Positions 18,093 to 27,671 of a DNA stretch of 64,000 nucleotides are shown one piece after another. The translations under genes and the position numbers were made by a program. Source of the DNA: Streptomyces antimycoticus (GTDB taxonomy: Bacteria; Actinomycetota; Actinomycetes; Streptomycetales; Streptomycetaceae); NCBI RefSeq assembly GCF_005405925.1, contig NZ_BJHV01000001.1:1240001-1304000 (forward strand), written 5' to 3'. The notes below the pieces were generated by a model, which was given only the letters and a program-made list of their open reading frames with translations, did not search any database and was not told where the DNA came from. How positions within the stretch are numbered: the first letter of the stretch is position 1; every line of letters starts with the position of its first letter.

Positions 18093-19601
18093 TCATGGCG
18101 GTGCGGCGCCCCGCGCCTGTGCCGTCGCGAGCACCTCGGGCAGATCGGCCAGCCGGTCCAGGCCCCGAACCGCCCTGGCCATCCGGTGGTTGCCGGAGAG
18201 CGGGCCGCGATGGCGGTGCAGAAAGGACCAGTAGCCGGTGGTGTAGGGGCAGGCGCGCTCGCCGGTGCGGTCCCTGGGGCGGTAGGCGCAGGGGCCGCAC
18301 AGGTCGCTCATCCGGTCGATGTACGCTCCGCCGGAGGTGTACGGCTTGGTGGTCATCAGGCCGCCGTCGGCGTACTGGGACATCCCCACGACGTTCGGCA
18401 GCATCACCCAGTCATAACCATCGACGAAGCAGCGGTGGAACCAGTCCGTGACCGCCGCCGGGTCCCAGCCGTCCTGGAGCGCGCGGCTGCCGAGCACCAT
18501 CAGCCGGGGGATGTGATGGGTCCATCCGGTGTCCCGGACCTGTTTCAGTGCGTGGCGCAGGCAGCGGGCGGTGACCGCGTCGGCGTCGAGGTCGAGGAAC
18601 CAGCGGGGCAGCGGCTGGGTGTGGCCGAGGGCGTTGTGACCACGGTAGTCGGGGCCGAACCACCAGTAGACGTGCCAGATGTACTCGCGCCATCCGGCGA
18701 TCTGCCGGATGAACCCCTCGACGCTGTTCAGGGGCGCGTCGCCGGCGCGCCACGCCCGCTCGGCCCGGTCCACGCACTCGGCCGGGTGCAGCAGCCCGAG
18801 GTTCAACGGTGCCGAGAGCAGGCTGTGGCTCAGCACGGGATCCGCCGCGAGCATCGCGTCCTCGTACGGGCCGAACCACGGCAGCCGGTGTGCGATGAAG
18901 TGGCGCAGGGATGCCAATGCCTCCCGGCGGGTGGCGGGGAAGCACCGTGGGCCGTCGCGTCCGACGAAGGACACCCGGCCCTCGCGCTCCCAGCGGTCCA
19001 GATCGTGCCGGACCTCGTCGTCGATCTCGTCCTCCTCGGGGCGCCACGGGTCGGGTGCTCCGAGGGTGCGGGCGCCGCGGGGCGGGGGCTCCCGGTTCTC
19101 CCGGTCCAGGTTCCAGCGACCGCCGGCGGGCTGGTCGCCGTCCATAAGCAGCTCGTGTTCACGGCGCACCCACCGGTAGAAGTCCTCCATCCGCATCCGC
19201 CCCGGGGCGCGCTCCTCGGCCCATCTGGCAAAGGCGTCCCCCGGCGTCAGAAAGCCCCTGGCGGGCAACACATGGACCTGGGCGAGCGACTCGACCAGGC
19301 CCAGCGCGGCGCGGGACGTCGGCCGGCAGACGGTCACCGGCTCGCGCCCGGCGGCCTCGGCCAGCCCCTCGCGGTACGTCCGCGCCCGTACGTACCGCAC
19401 GCGGTCGCCGAGTTCGGCCGCGCGGTGCCGCATCGCGGACAGCAGGAGATGGGCCTTGGCGCGGTGGAAGCGACGACGGCGCAGCACCGCCCAGGACTCG
19501 ATCATGATGAGCGGGGCCCGTGGATCGGGGCCGTGGTGGCGGTGGTCGATGAAGTGCGGGCCGAGTTGATCGCCGAAGAGCCAGTGCGGGCGTACGGCCA
19601 T
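18093..19601 (-). CDS. FeS-type bacterial cryptochrome/photolyase (PhrB-like)
   Basis: 502 residues, the usual length of the FeS-BCP class, which repairs (6-4) photoproducts using FAD and a lumazine antenna. N-terminal antenna domain (WLFGDQLGPHF, RFHRAKAHLLLSAMRHRA) and C-terminal FAD domain (SVEGFIRQIAGWREYIWHVY, MLPNVVGMSQYADGGLMTTK). The four 4Fe-4S ligands are all present: Cys347, Cys435, Cys438 and Cys451. Their spacing of 88, 3 and 13 equals that of Agrobacterium PhrB (350, 438, 441, 454). AGGAG precedes the ATG. Single gene. Confidence 0.95.
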   Translation of the reverse strand: MAVRPHWLFGDQLGPHFIDHRHHGPDPRAPLIMIESWAVLRRRRFHRAKAHLLLSAMRHRAAELGDRVRYVRARTYREGLAEAAGREPVTVCRPTSRAALGLVESLAQVHVLPARGFLTPGDAFARWAEERAPGRMRMEDFYRWVRREHELLMDGDQPAGGRWNLDRENREPPPRGARTLGAPDPWRPEEDEIDDEVRHDLDRWEREGRVSFVGRDGPRCFPATRREALASLRHFIAHRLPWFGPYEDAMLAADPVLSHSLLSAPLNLGLLHPAECVDRAERAWRAGDAPLNSVEGFIRQIAGWREYIWHVYWWFGPDYRGHNALGHTQPLPRWFLDLDADAVTARCLRHALKQVRDTGWTHHIPRLMVLGSRALQDGWDPAAVTDWFHRCFVDGYDWVMLPNVVGMSQYADGGLMTTKPYTSGGAYIDRMSDLCGPCAYRPRDRTGERACPYTTGYWSFLHRHRGPLSGNHRMARAVRGLDRLADLPEVLATAQARGAAPP

Positions 19602-19743
19602 CGTGCGAACTCCTGGGAGGCGGCGGAAGGACGGGCTCCTGGCGGCGGGAGAATGGCGCCCGCCGCGGGCGGCCCGGCGGACCGGGCGCGGCGGACGGCC
19701 TCAGGCTATGCGCCACTCCCGCCCGATCCGCCCGCGACGCGCC

Positions 19744-20072
19744 TCAGTCCGCCCTGAGGGCCGTGAGGACGTTCAGCCGGGCCGCGCGACGGGCGGGCCA
19801 GAGTCCCGCCACGACGCGGACGAGCGCGGCGCCTGCGGGGGCCATGGCGATGCGGCCCCGGAGGATGACCATCTCGTACCCCTGGATGCTGTCGGAGGCG
19901 AGCCTTCCGCAACTGGGCGAGGGGGTTCTGGGCGAGGGCGCGCTGGAGGGACCACCGTACCGTTTCGCCGTCACCGTCCCTGGTGGGCACCAGGACCGAG
20001 GTGTCCTCGATCTCCTTCAGATGGGGCTGGAGAGTGGCCGGCGGCATCATGGTGGCCGGGAGGAATTCGCCA
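19744..20072 (-). pseudogene. Partial, internally deleted copy of the FtsX/MacB-type ABC permease
   Basis: The segment is a second copy of the 3' end of the permease gene at 23357-25887, same orientation. The last 48 or so codons (DSIQGYEMVI...NVLTALRAD) and an upstream block (MMPPATLQPHLKEIEDTSVL, then RALAQNPLAQLRK) match the intact gene closely. They are joined near 19905 with loss of about 290 bases corresponding to 23517-23803, which encode the last transmembrane block. Homology stops abruptly at about 20072. No start codon, no usable frame across the junction. The copy sits just before the two-component system at 20115, which in the intact locus lies on the other side of the transporter. 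Confidence 0.85.
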
Positions 20073-20114
20073 CGCGTCCTGCGGGCGGCGGCATAACGGA
20101 TACCATCCTGTTTT

Positions 20115-21260
20115 GTGCGGGGGTGGTGGGAGCGGGGCCGGTCGCTGGGAGCAGCCCATCCTCAGGCCGTTGACCTGGGGATCGCGCTCCTGGTCCAGGC
20201 GGCCATGACGATGCCGTTCGTGGTGCCGCGGCCACCCGATGTGGAGCCGGCGACCTGGCCCGCCTACGGGCTGACCACGCTCACCGTCGTCCCCCTGATC
20301 TGGCGTCGGCGCGCTCCCCTCGCCGTGCTGATCGCCATCATCGCGACGAGCGCGCTGTACAAGCTGGCCGTGGAAGGCCCCGGACAGCCGCTGCCCTACA
20401 CCGGGCTCGTCATCGTCTATACGGTCGCCGTTGTTTCACCGCCGTGGAAGCGGCTGGTCACCGCGGGGCTGCTGGCGGTTGCCGTGCCGGTGTCGGTGTG
20501 GCTGAACACCCGGACGGCGCGCGAGCTCACCTTCTCCCTCTTCGTGTTCGCGGCGGCCTATGTCTTCGGTCGGCTGACCGATGCCCGGCAGCGGGCGAAC
20601 CGGATCGAGGCGGAGCGGGCCGCCGCCCGCGAACGGGCCAGGATCGCACGGGAGATGCACGACATCCTCTCCCATGCGGTGAGCCTGATGATCGTGCAGG
20701 CGGAGGCCGGTCCGGTGGCCGTGCGGACGGCTCCGGAGCGGGCCGAGGCAGCCTTCGACGCCATCTCCACGACGGGCCGGGAGGCGATGGTCCAGCTACG
20801 CCGGATGCTGGGAGTGCTGCGCACGGGCGACGAGCCGGGCCGCGCCCCGCGTGAGCCGCAGCCGGGCCTGGCCGGTCTGTCCAATCTTCTCGACCGGGTA
20901 CGGGCGAGTGGCCTCGAAGTCGCGTACGAGTCGGCGGGGGCCGTACGGCCGCTGCCGGACGCCACCGGGGCGGCCGTCTTCCGGGTCGTCCAGGAAGCAC
21001 TGACCAACGTGGTCAAGCACGCGGGAGCCCGTACCGTCTGCGTTCACCTCACCTACGGTGAGGGCGTCGTGGACATCCGGGTGCTGGACGACGGACGTGG
21101 ACCACAGCCCGGTTCCGGTGGCGGCCACGGTCTGATCGGGGTCCGCGAGCGGGCCGCGGCGCACGGCGGCACGGCGGTCACCGGGCCGGGCCCGGACGGC
21201 CGGGGCTTCGAGGTACGGGTCCGCCTCCCCGTACTCTCCTCGGCGGAGGTGGCGCGTTGA
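20115..21260 (+). CDS. Sensor histidine kinase, NarL/DesK type
   Basis: 381 residues from GTG 20115. N-terminal four or five membrane helices (residues about 18-155), dimerisation/phosphoacceptor helix AARERARIAREMHDILSHAV with His182, then HATPase_c with VVQEALTNVVKHAG (N box), DDGRGPQPGSGGGHGLIGVR (G1/G2) and a C-terminal GRGFEVRVRLP. No Shine-Dalgarno sequence is apparent, so the mRNA may be leaderless or the start may differ slightly. The stop overlaps the response-regulator start by 4 bases, giving translational coupling. Signal unknown; the following serine hydrolase may be its target. Confidence 0.9.
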   Translation: MRGWWERGRSLGAAHPQAVDLGIALLVQAAMTMPFVVPRPPDVEPATWPAYGLTTLTVVPLIWRRRAPLAVLIAIIATSALYKLAVEGPGQPLPYTGLVIVYTVAVVSPPWKRLVTAGLLAVAVPVSVWLNTRTARELTFSLFVFAAAYVFGRLTDARQRANRIEAERAAARERARIAREMHDILSHAVSLMIVQAEAGPVAVRTAPERAEAAFDAISTTGREAMVQLRRMLGVLRTGDEPGRAPREPQPGLAGLSNLLDRVRASGLEVAYESAGAVRPLPDATGAAVFRVVQEALTNVVKHAGARTVCVHLTYGEGVVDIRVLDDGRGPQPGSGGGHGLIGVRERAAAHGGTAVTGPGPDGRGFEVRVRLPVLSSAEVAR

Positions 21261-21967
21261 CGATCCGTGTGGTGGTGGCCGACGACCAGGAGCTGGTGCG
21301 CAGCGGCTTCTCCATGATCCTTGACGCCCAGCCGGACATCGAGGTGATCGCGGAGGCGGGCGACGGGGCCGAGGCCGTCGAGGCGGTACGGCGGCACGCA
21401 CCCGATGTGGCGCTGCTCGACATCCGGATGCCGGGTATGGACGGCATCGAGGCATGCCGCGAGATCGGCGCGGACGGCGCCTGCCGGACGGTGATGCTGA
21501 CGACCTTCGACTCCGACGAGTATGTGTACGAAGCGCTGCACGCGGGCGCGAGCGGCTTCCTGCTGAAGGATGTGCGCAGGGACGATCTGGTGCACGCGGT
21601 ACGGGTGGTGGCGCGGGGCGACTCACTGCTCGCGCCGTCGGTGGCCCGGCGTCTGGTGGAGCAGTACACCCGGGCGACCGCCCGGCCACGGCGGCCCGAT
21701 CCCGGCCTGGACATGCTGACCGCACGGGAGCGGGAGACACTGCTGCTGCTCGCGCGCGGCCTGTCGAACGCCGAGATCGCGGCTGAGCTGGTCGTCAGCG
21801 ATCACACGGTCAAGACGCATGTCGGCAATGTGCTCGCCAAGCTGGGGCTGCGGGACCGGATCCAGGCGGTGATCTGCGCATACGAGACGGGCCTGATCAC
21901 GGCCGGGGCTCCCCCGCCCGGGGGAGCGTCCCGGCCCGGTTCCTCCCCCGTGTCGGCGAGGGACTGA
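21257..21967 (+). CDS. NarL/LuxR-type response regulator
   Basis: 236 residues, TTG start overlapping the kinase stop (TTGA). Receiver domain 1-120 with acidic pocket D9/D10, phospho-acceptor Asp55 (VALLDIRMPGMDG), Thr in MLTTFDSDEYVYEAL and Lys in FLLKDVRRDDL. GerE/LuxR helix-turn-helix around residues 150-210 (LTARERETLLLLARGLSNAE, VVSDHTVKTHVGNVLAKLGL). A Pro/Gly/Ser-rich tail follows. Partner of the kinase just upstream. Confidence 0.95.
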   Translation: MTIRVVVADDQELVRSGFSMILDAQPDIEVIAEAGDGAEAVEAVRRHAPDVALLDIRMPGMDGIEACREIGADGACRTVMLTTFDSDEYVYEALHAGASGFLLKDVRRDDLVHAVRVVARGDSLLAPSVARRLVEQYTRATARPRRPDPGLDMLTARERETLLLLARGLSNAEIAAELVVSDHTVKTHVGNVLAKLGLRDRIQAVICAYETGLITAGAPPPGGASRPGSSPVSARD

Positions 21968-22084
21968 CACCCGGAACACGCTCGCGCGGGCGATCCGCGA
22001 CAGACCGCCGGTCACCAGGATGGAGCCATCGGGAGCAACGGCTCATACGGCGCTCATATCGCGCCCCTGTCACTGGAGTTGACC

Positions 22085-23248
22085 ATGCAGAGCACCAGAC
22101 GCACGCTGCTGGCCGCAGCGCTTGTCCTGGGCGTCGTGGCGGGCCCGGCGGTGCCGCCGGCCCTCGCGGCCATCTCGTCCGCGGCGGACCCCACGCGGTC
22201 CGGGATCCCGGCGCTGGAAGCCGCCATCGCGGGTCTGCCGACACCGGACGCGACGGCCGCGCTGGTACGGGTCGGGGGCTCCGAGGGCGTCTGGAGAGGC
22301 AGTTCGGGTGCGCATGACCTGAGGACCAACCGGCCGGCCGATCCGGCGGGCCGCTTCCGCGCCGGTTCCGTGACCAAGGTCTTCACGGCCGCGGTCGCCC
22401 TGCAGCTGGCCACCGAGGGCACGCTCGACCTGGACCGCAGCGCCCGTTCATATCTGCCGGAGCTGATCCCGGCGTCGTGCGGGAAGGTCACCGTCCGGCA
22501 GTTGCTCAATCACACGCACGGCATCCCGGCCCCTGACTTCCCCGGGGACACGGTCGAGGAGTGGTACGCCGACCGCTTCCGGATCCATGACCCCGAGGAC
22601 ATGGTCCGCTCGGCGACCTCGAAGAACCGCGAGTTCCGGCCCGGCGAGAAGCAGCACTATCTGAACATCGGCTACACCATCGCCGCTCTGGTCATCGAGC
22701 GGGGTTCGGGCGACTCGTACGAACACCAGGTGGCCCGCCGGATCCTGAAGCCGCTGGGGCTGCGCGACACCTATCTCCCGGGGGCCGATCCGCGCATCCT
22801 CGGCCCGCACAACCACGGCTACCAGACGATGCGGCTGGACGACGGCACGACCGGTCTGCGCGATGTGTCGGTGTGGGGGCCGACGGACGGCTGGGCGGCC
22901 GGTGACATCATCTCGACCACGGCGGACCTGGAGCGGTTCACCAAGGCCCTGTTCCGGGGACACGTGGTGCGCGGCCCGCTGCTGCGCGAGATGTTCACCC
23001 TGCCGAACGTGGCGGACTGGGGAACCGGCGACCCCGCCGCGTACTCGGCCGGCCTCTCGATGAAGAAGCTGGGCGGCCGTGAGGTGTGGGGAAAGACGGG
23101 CGGCCGCTGGGGCTACAACGCCGGCATCGCCTCCACCCGCGACGGCTCGCGCACCCTCGTCTACAGCGTCAACTCCACGGACGCCAAAGGCCAGGAGATG
23201 AACGAGGTGGCGCGGAACATCATGGTGGCCGCCTACGGCAGCCCCTGA
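22085..23248 (+). CDS. Secreted class-C-type serine hydrolase (D-Ala-D-Ala carboxypeptidase/beta-lactamase family)
   Basis: 387 residues from ATG 22085. Signal peptide 1-30 (TRRTLLAAALVLGVVAGPAV). Penicillin-binding-like motifs: SVTK with nucleophile Ser95 and Lys98, YLN (Tyr192-Asn194) and a KTGG-type third motif (WGKTGGRWGYNAG). The sequence around LNHTHGIPAPDF and ISTTADLERFTKALF is typical of Streptomyces R61-like D,D-carboxypeptidases and related esterases. TTG 22079 two codons upstream is possible, but the ATG gives the cleaner signal peptide. It follows the two-component genes by 117 bases in the same direction. Confidence 0.9.
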   Translation: MQSTRRTLLAAALVLGVVAGPAVPPALAAISSAADPTRSGIPALEAAIAGLPTPDATAALVRVGGSEGVWRGSSGAHDLRTNRPADPAGRFRAGSVTKVFTAAVALQLATEGTLDLDRSARSYLPELIPASCGKVTVRQLLNHTHGIPAPDFPGDTVEEWYADRFRIHDPEDMVRSATSKNREFRPGEKQHYLNIGYTIAALVIERGSGDSYEHQVARRILKPLGLRDTYLPGADPRILGPHNHGYQTMRLDDGTTGLRDVSVWGPTDGWAAGDIISTTADLERFTKALFRGHVVRGPLLREMFTLPNVADWGTGDPAAYSAGLSMKKLGGREVWGKTGGRWGYNAGIASTRDGSRTLVYSVNSTDAKGQEMNEVARNIMVAAYGSP

Positions 23249-23356
23249 GCATCGGGCGGGCAACCGCCGAGCGCTCGGGGGAATGCGCCGGATGGCACCC
23301 GTGGCGGCGGTGACACCGGTCCGACCGCCGCCCGGGTCCAGGCCGTCCCGCGCGCC

Positions 23357-25887
23357 TCAGTCCGCCTTGAGGGCCGTGAGGACGTTCAGCCGGGCCGCCC
23401 GGCGGGCGGGCCAGAGTCCCGCCACGACGCCGACGAACGCGGCGCCCGCGAGGGCCACGGCGATGCGACCCCAGGGGATGACCATCTCGTACCCCTGGAT
23501 GCTGTCGGAGACGAGCCGGCCCGCGGCCCAGCCCAGGAAGATGCCCGCGCCGATGCCCAGAAGAGCCCCGAACAGCGAGATGAGGACGGACTCCAGGTGG
23601 ATCATCCGCTTGGTCTGCTCGGGCTGGAGCCCTACCGCACGCAGCATCCCGATCTCACGGGTGCGCTCGAACACGGACATCGCGAGAGTGTTGACGACGC
23701 CCAGGACGGCGATCACCACGGCCATGGTCAGCAGCCCGTACAGGACGTTGAGGAGCAGGGTGATGGCCTCGCCGCCGGCGGACTCGGCCAGGTCGTCGGT
23801 GTTCCGCAGCTGGATGAGGGGGTTCTGGTCGAGGGCGCGCTGGAGGGACCGACGTACCGTCTCGCCGTCGCCGTCCTTGGTGTGCACCAGGACCGAGGTG
23901 TCCTCGATCTCCTTCAGATGGGGCTGGAGGGTGGTCAGCGGCATCATGGTGGCCGGGAGGAATTCGTCGTCGCGGTAGATGCCACCGATCCGCAGGGTGC
24001 CCCGGCTGCCGTCGCCGTAGACCACCGGCACCCGCTGTCCCATGGTCCATCCGTAGATGTCGGCCGTGGAGGTGTCGATCAGCAGGTTCTTGCCGCCGTC
24101 CGCGCCCAGTGCCGCGAGCGACCCCGACGCGAAGCTCGGGTCGAGGAGGTCGCCGATGCTCCGGGGGTCCACACCGGTCAGGTTCACCTCGTCGCCGCTG
24201 ATCCGGACGGCGCTCTGGCGCTGTGGGCTGGAGGAGGTCACGGCCGTGGACTTCGCCAGGGTGTCATGGACCGACGCGGGCAGGTGGCCGCTGTTCCTCG
24301 ACGAAATCTCGAAGTCGGCCGTGACGGTGTTCTCCGCCCGCTGGCGCAGCGATGTCGTGGCGGACACCGCGACCACCGTAAGGCCGGTGACCATGGACAG
24401 CCCGATCATCAGGGCCGAGGCCGTGGAGGCGGTGCGCCGGGGATTGCGCCGGGCGTTGCGCGGGGCCAGCGTGCCCGGGACACCGAAGCGGCGCACCAGG
24501 GGCCCGGCCAGGGCGATGGCCGGGCCGGAGAGCGCCGGGGTCACCACGATGATGCCGATGAGCAGCAGAACGGCCGGGAAGAGGACGGTGGTCCGGCCCT
24601 GCTCACCGCTGGACGCGGTGTACAGCACGCCGAGCACACCGATCACGATCAGGGCGACACCGATGGCGTTGCGCCTGCGGAGGCCGCGGATCGGCGGGGG
24701 TGTGTGGAGCGCGGACATGGCGGCCACGGGAGGCACGGCGGCGGCGCTGCGGGCGGGCAGATAGGCGGCGAGCATGGTGACGACGACGCCCACCAGGAAC
24801 GAGACCAGTACGGTGCCCGGGGCGATGACCAGCGGCCCGTCGGGGAAACCGGATCCGGTGGACGCGAAGAGCTGCCGGAGGCCCATGGCCACGCCGATGC
24901 CGAGGAGGAATCCCGCGGCCCCCGCGCACAGCCCCAGCAGGGCGGCCTCGATGAGGACGGAGCGGGTCACCTGGCGGCGGTCGGCGCCGACGGCCCGCAT
25001 CAGGGCCATCTCCTGCGAGCGCTGGGTGACCAGCATGGTGAAGGTGTTGCCGATGACGAAAATGCCGACGAACAGGGCGATGGCCGCGAAGACGAGCAGC
25101 ACCTGGCTGAGCCCCTCCGCCCCCTCGGCGGCCTCGGCCTGCTGCTGCGCGCGCAGTTGGGCCCCCGTGCTGACCTCGGAGTCATCGGGCAGCAGGTCGC
25201 GTGCCTCGGCCGCGAGCCGTTCCTCGGAGGTGCCGCGCTCGGCCTCGAGGGAGACTCCGTCGTACTGGCCGGGCTTCAGCAACAGCTTCTGCGCGGTCGC
25301 GTCGTCGAAGAACACCGAGGTGCCGCCGGAGCCGGAGGTGTCGTCGGTGCGGACGATGCCGACGAGTTTCCTGTGCAGCACCGGCCCGTCGACGGCCAGC
25401 CGGACGGTGTCGCCGACCTGGTAGCCGCCCTGGTCGGCGGTGCTGGTGTCCATCAGCACCTCGTCGGGCCCGGCGGGAGCGCGTCCGGCGGTCAGCGGGT
25501 GGCGGTTGTCCTCGCCGTCGGCCTGGGGGAAGTAGTTGCCCGCCATGGTCACGTCGTCCTCGCCGAGGGGGTGGCCGTCCTTCGCGGCCACGGCGGCGAA
25601 CCCTTCGACGGAGCCGGTCACGGACGCCACGCCGGGCAGCCGTTGCAGACGCCGCAGCGTGTCCTCCCCACCGTTCCGGGCTCACCGGCCTTCTCGTCGA
25701 ACGGCGGTGTGGCCTGCACCGAGACATTGCGCAGAGTGGTGAGGTAGCGCTCCTTGTAGGCGTTGCCGACGGTGTCGGTGAAGACGAGGGTGCCCACGAC
25801 GAAGGCGACACCGAGCAGAACGGCGAGCATGGTCATCAGCAGGCGGGCTTTGTGCGCGAGGACGTTGCGCAAGGCGGTGCGGAACAC
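23357..25887 (-). CDS. ABC transporter permease, FtsX/MacB type, frameshifted
   Basis: Membrane subunit that couples ATP hydrolysis by the adjacent ATPase to extrusion of a substrate or mechanotransmission. ATG 25887 (MFRTALRNVLAHKARLLMTM) gives helix 1. The frame breaks at the C4 run 25666-25669; one added base restores EDTLRRLQRLPGVASVTGSV and an 843-residue protein. Order: helix 1, large extracytoplasmic MacB-PCD domain, helices around LLVFAAIALFVGIFVIGNTF and LLGLCAGAAGFLLGIGVAMG, a central helix pair, a second extracytoplasmic domain, and a final FtsX block (LLNVLYGLLTMAVVIAVLGV to WPARRAARLNVLTALKAD). This duplicated-FtsX layout is common in Streptomyces. The ATPase gene lies upstream, separated by a 20-bp repeat array. 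A decayed copy of its 3' end occurs at 19744-20072. Confidence 0.9.
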
Positions 25888-25940
25888 GGGCGGCCTTCCG
25901 GGAGGGTGCCGGGTGAGGGGTGCTCGGGGAGCGGGGCGCG

Positions 25941-26090
25941 CGTCAGGCGCGGGGCGTCTGCGTCAGACGCGGTGCGCGGACGTCAGGCGTGACGCGTCTG
26001 TGTCAGTCGCGGTGCGTCTGTGACAGTCGCGGTGCGTCTGTGTCAGTCGCGGGGCGCGGACGTCAGACCTGGTGCGCCGGCGTCAGGCGG
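25941..26090. repeat. 20-bp tandem repeat array, 7.5 units
   Basis: Seven consecutive 20-base units start at 25941, 25961, 25981, 26001, 26021, 26041 and 26061, plus a half unit to 26090. Every unit begins with (C/T)G(T/A)CAG and most continue with CGCGG and end in CGTCTG or GCGCGGA. The array fills the spacer between the ABC permease and ATPase genes and continues into the ATPase 3' end, so the last codons and the stop (26063-26065) are inside it. 20 is not a multiple of three. CGTCTG/CAGACG parts allow local hairpins. Confidence 0.9.
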
Positions 26091-26830
26091 CCCATGCGCT
26101 CCAGGACGGCCTCGGCGGTGGGCGCGTGGAGTTCGTCGACGATGCGCCCGTCGGCCAGGAAGACAACGCGGTCCGCGTAGGAGGCGGCGGCGGGGTCGTG
26201 GGTGACCATGACGACGGTCTGGCCCAGCGCGCTCGTGGAGCCGCGCAGGAACTCGAGGATCTCCGCGCCACTACGGGAGTCCAGGTTGCCCGTGGGCTCG
26301 TCGGCGAAGACGATGTCAGGCCGCCCGGCCAGCGCGCGGGCGACGGCGACGCGCTGCTGCTGGCCGCCGGAGAGCTGGCCGGGCCGGTGGTCGAGCCGGT
26401 CGGCCAGGCCGACGGTCTGGATGATGCTCTCCAGCCAGGCCCGTTCCGGCTTACGGCCGGCGATGTCCATGGGGAGGGTGATGTTCTCCACGGCGCTCAG
26501 GGTGGGCAGCAGGTTGAACGCCTGGAAGACGAAGCCGATGCGGTCGCGGCGCAGCCGGGTGAGCTGACGGTCGTTCAGGGAGCCGATCTCCGTGTCGCCG
26601 AGGCGGACCGACCCGAAGGACAGCGAGTCCAGACCGGCCATGCAGTGCATCAGGGTGGACTTCCCCGACCCGGACGGACCCATGATCGCGGTGAACTGGC
26701 TCCGGACGAAGCCGACCGTGACCCCGTCGAGGGCCACCACACGGGTGTCCCCCGTGCCGTAGACCTTGGTCAGGTCGGTGGCGTGGGCCGCGTAGCTCTC
26801 CGGGGCGGAAGGGGGCAGGTTTGCGTGCAT
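26063..26830 (-). CDS. ABC transporter ATP-binding protein, MacB/LolD type
   Basis: 255 residues from ATG 26830 (MHANLPPSAPESYAAHATDL). Walker A GPSGSGKST (51-59), Q-loop FQAFNLLP, signature LSGGQQQR (153-160), Walker B IVFADEPTGNLDS (173 on) and H-loop VTHDPA. These match the ATPases that pair with FtsX-type permeases for lipoprotein or peptide export and bacitracin-like resistance. A longer frame reaches 27031, but the conserved region starts near 26830. C-terminal codons are encoded within the 20-bp tandem repeat array. Operon order on the minus strand: protease, small protein, kinase, regulator, ATPase, permease; a 190-base gap separates it from the response-regulator stop and may hold the target promoter. 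Confidence 0.93.
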   Translation of the reverse strand: MHANLPPSAPESYAAHATDLTKVYGTGDTRVVALDGVTVGFVRSQFTAIMGPSGSGKSTLMHCMAGLDSLSFGSVRLGDTEIGSLNDRQLTRLRRDRIGFVFQAFNLLPTLSAVENITLPMDIAGRKPERAWLESIIQTVGLADRLDHRPGQLSGGQQQRVAVARALAGRPDIVFADEPTGNLDSRSGAEILEFLRGSTSALGQTVVMVTHDPAAASYADRVVFLADGRIVDELHAPTAEAVLERMGRLTPAHQV

Positions 26831-27020
26831 GCCGATCCTCGGTGGACGCTCGATGGATTGCCCCTCGTGGCCGAGGGTGCCGCCGCTGATGGCGACGTCC
26901 ATGAGCCTCCCGCCCGGCCGCCCTCGTGCGGATCCCCGAACATCCGGCGCCGCATCCACCGATCGGGGGAGATCGCCGCGGGACCGCCCTTCCGGCCGGA
27001 CCACTCCTACGGCGGGACCG

Positions 27021-27671
27021 CTATTCGGCACGCCCCGTGCGGAACGCCCAGGCCGCGACCTCGACCCTGTTGCGCAGGCCCAGCTTCGCCTGGACCGACC
27101 CCAGATGGGTCTTGACCGTGCTGGGCGCGATGTACAGCTCGGCGGCGATCTCCGGGTTGGTCAGTCCGCGGGCGATGCCCTGGATGACCTCCTCCTCGCG
27201 GTCGGTCAGCGGATCGGCCGGCTCGGATGCGCCACGTCGCCGCGCCTTGGTGAAGTGCTGCAGCAGACGGAGGGTGATCTGCGGGGCGACCATGGCGTCC
27301 CCGCGGACGGCCGCGCGGACCGCCTCGGTCAGCAGTGCCGGACCGGCGTCCTTGAGGAGGAAGCCCGACGCTCCGTTCGACAGCGCGGTATACACATATT
27401 CGTCGAGGTCGAAGGTGGTGACCACGACCACTTTCGGCGCTCCGGGATGACCACCGCCGGCCAGTCGGCGGGTGACCTCCAGACCGTCGGGCGGGGGCAT
27501 CCGGATGTCCACGAGGCACACGTCCGGCCGTGTCTCACGGGCCAGTGACAGGGCCGAGGCCCCGTCGGCGGCCTCGGCCACCACCTCCATGTCGGACTCG
27601 GCCGACAGCACCATGCGGAACCCGGCCCGCACCAGGTGCTGATCGTCCGCGACCAGGATGCGTATGGTCAT
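27021..27671 (-). CDS. NarL/LuxR-type response regulator
   Basis: 216 residues from ATG 27671. Receiver domain with D9/D10, phospho-acceptor Asp55 (VCLVDIRMPPPDG), VVVTTFDLDEYVYTALSNGA and LLKDAGPALLTEAV; LuxR-type HTH in LTDREEEVIQGIARGLTNPE and APSTVKTHLGSVQAKLGLRN. ATGA overlap with the kinase gene upstream. Positioned to control the ABC transporter genes directly downstream. Confidence 0.95.
   Translation of the reverse strand: MTIRILVADDQHLVRAGFRMVLSAESDMEVVAEAADGASALSLARETRPDVCLVDIRMPPPDGLEVTRRLAGGGHPGAPKVVVVTTFDLDEYVYTALSNGASGFLLKDAGPALLTEAVRAAVRGDAMVAPQITLRLLQHFTKARRRGASEPADPLTDREEEVIQGIARGLTNPEIAAELYIAPSTVKTHLGSVQAKLGLRNRVEVAAWAFRTGRAE

Noticed and set aside
19602..20114. A complete small permease gene upstream of the kinase
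   Set aside because: The frame crosses a deletion junction and has no start; it aligns only as two pieces of the downstream permease.
23597..25747. Plus-strand open frame of about 716 codons
   Set aside because: Antisense shadow of the ABC permease gene; Gly/His/Asp-rich with no protein family character.
25941..26090. Possible CRISPR array
   Set aside because: The 20-base units are contiguous with no unique spacers, and no cas genes are present.
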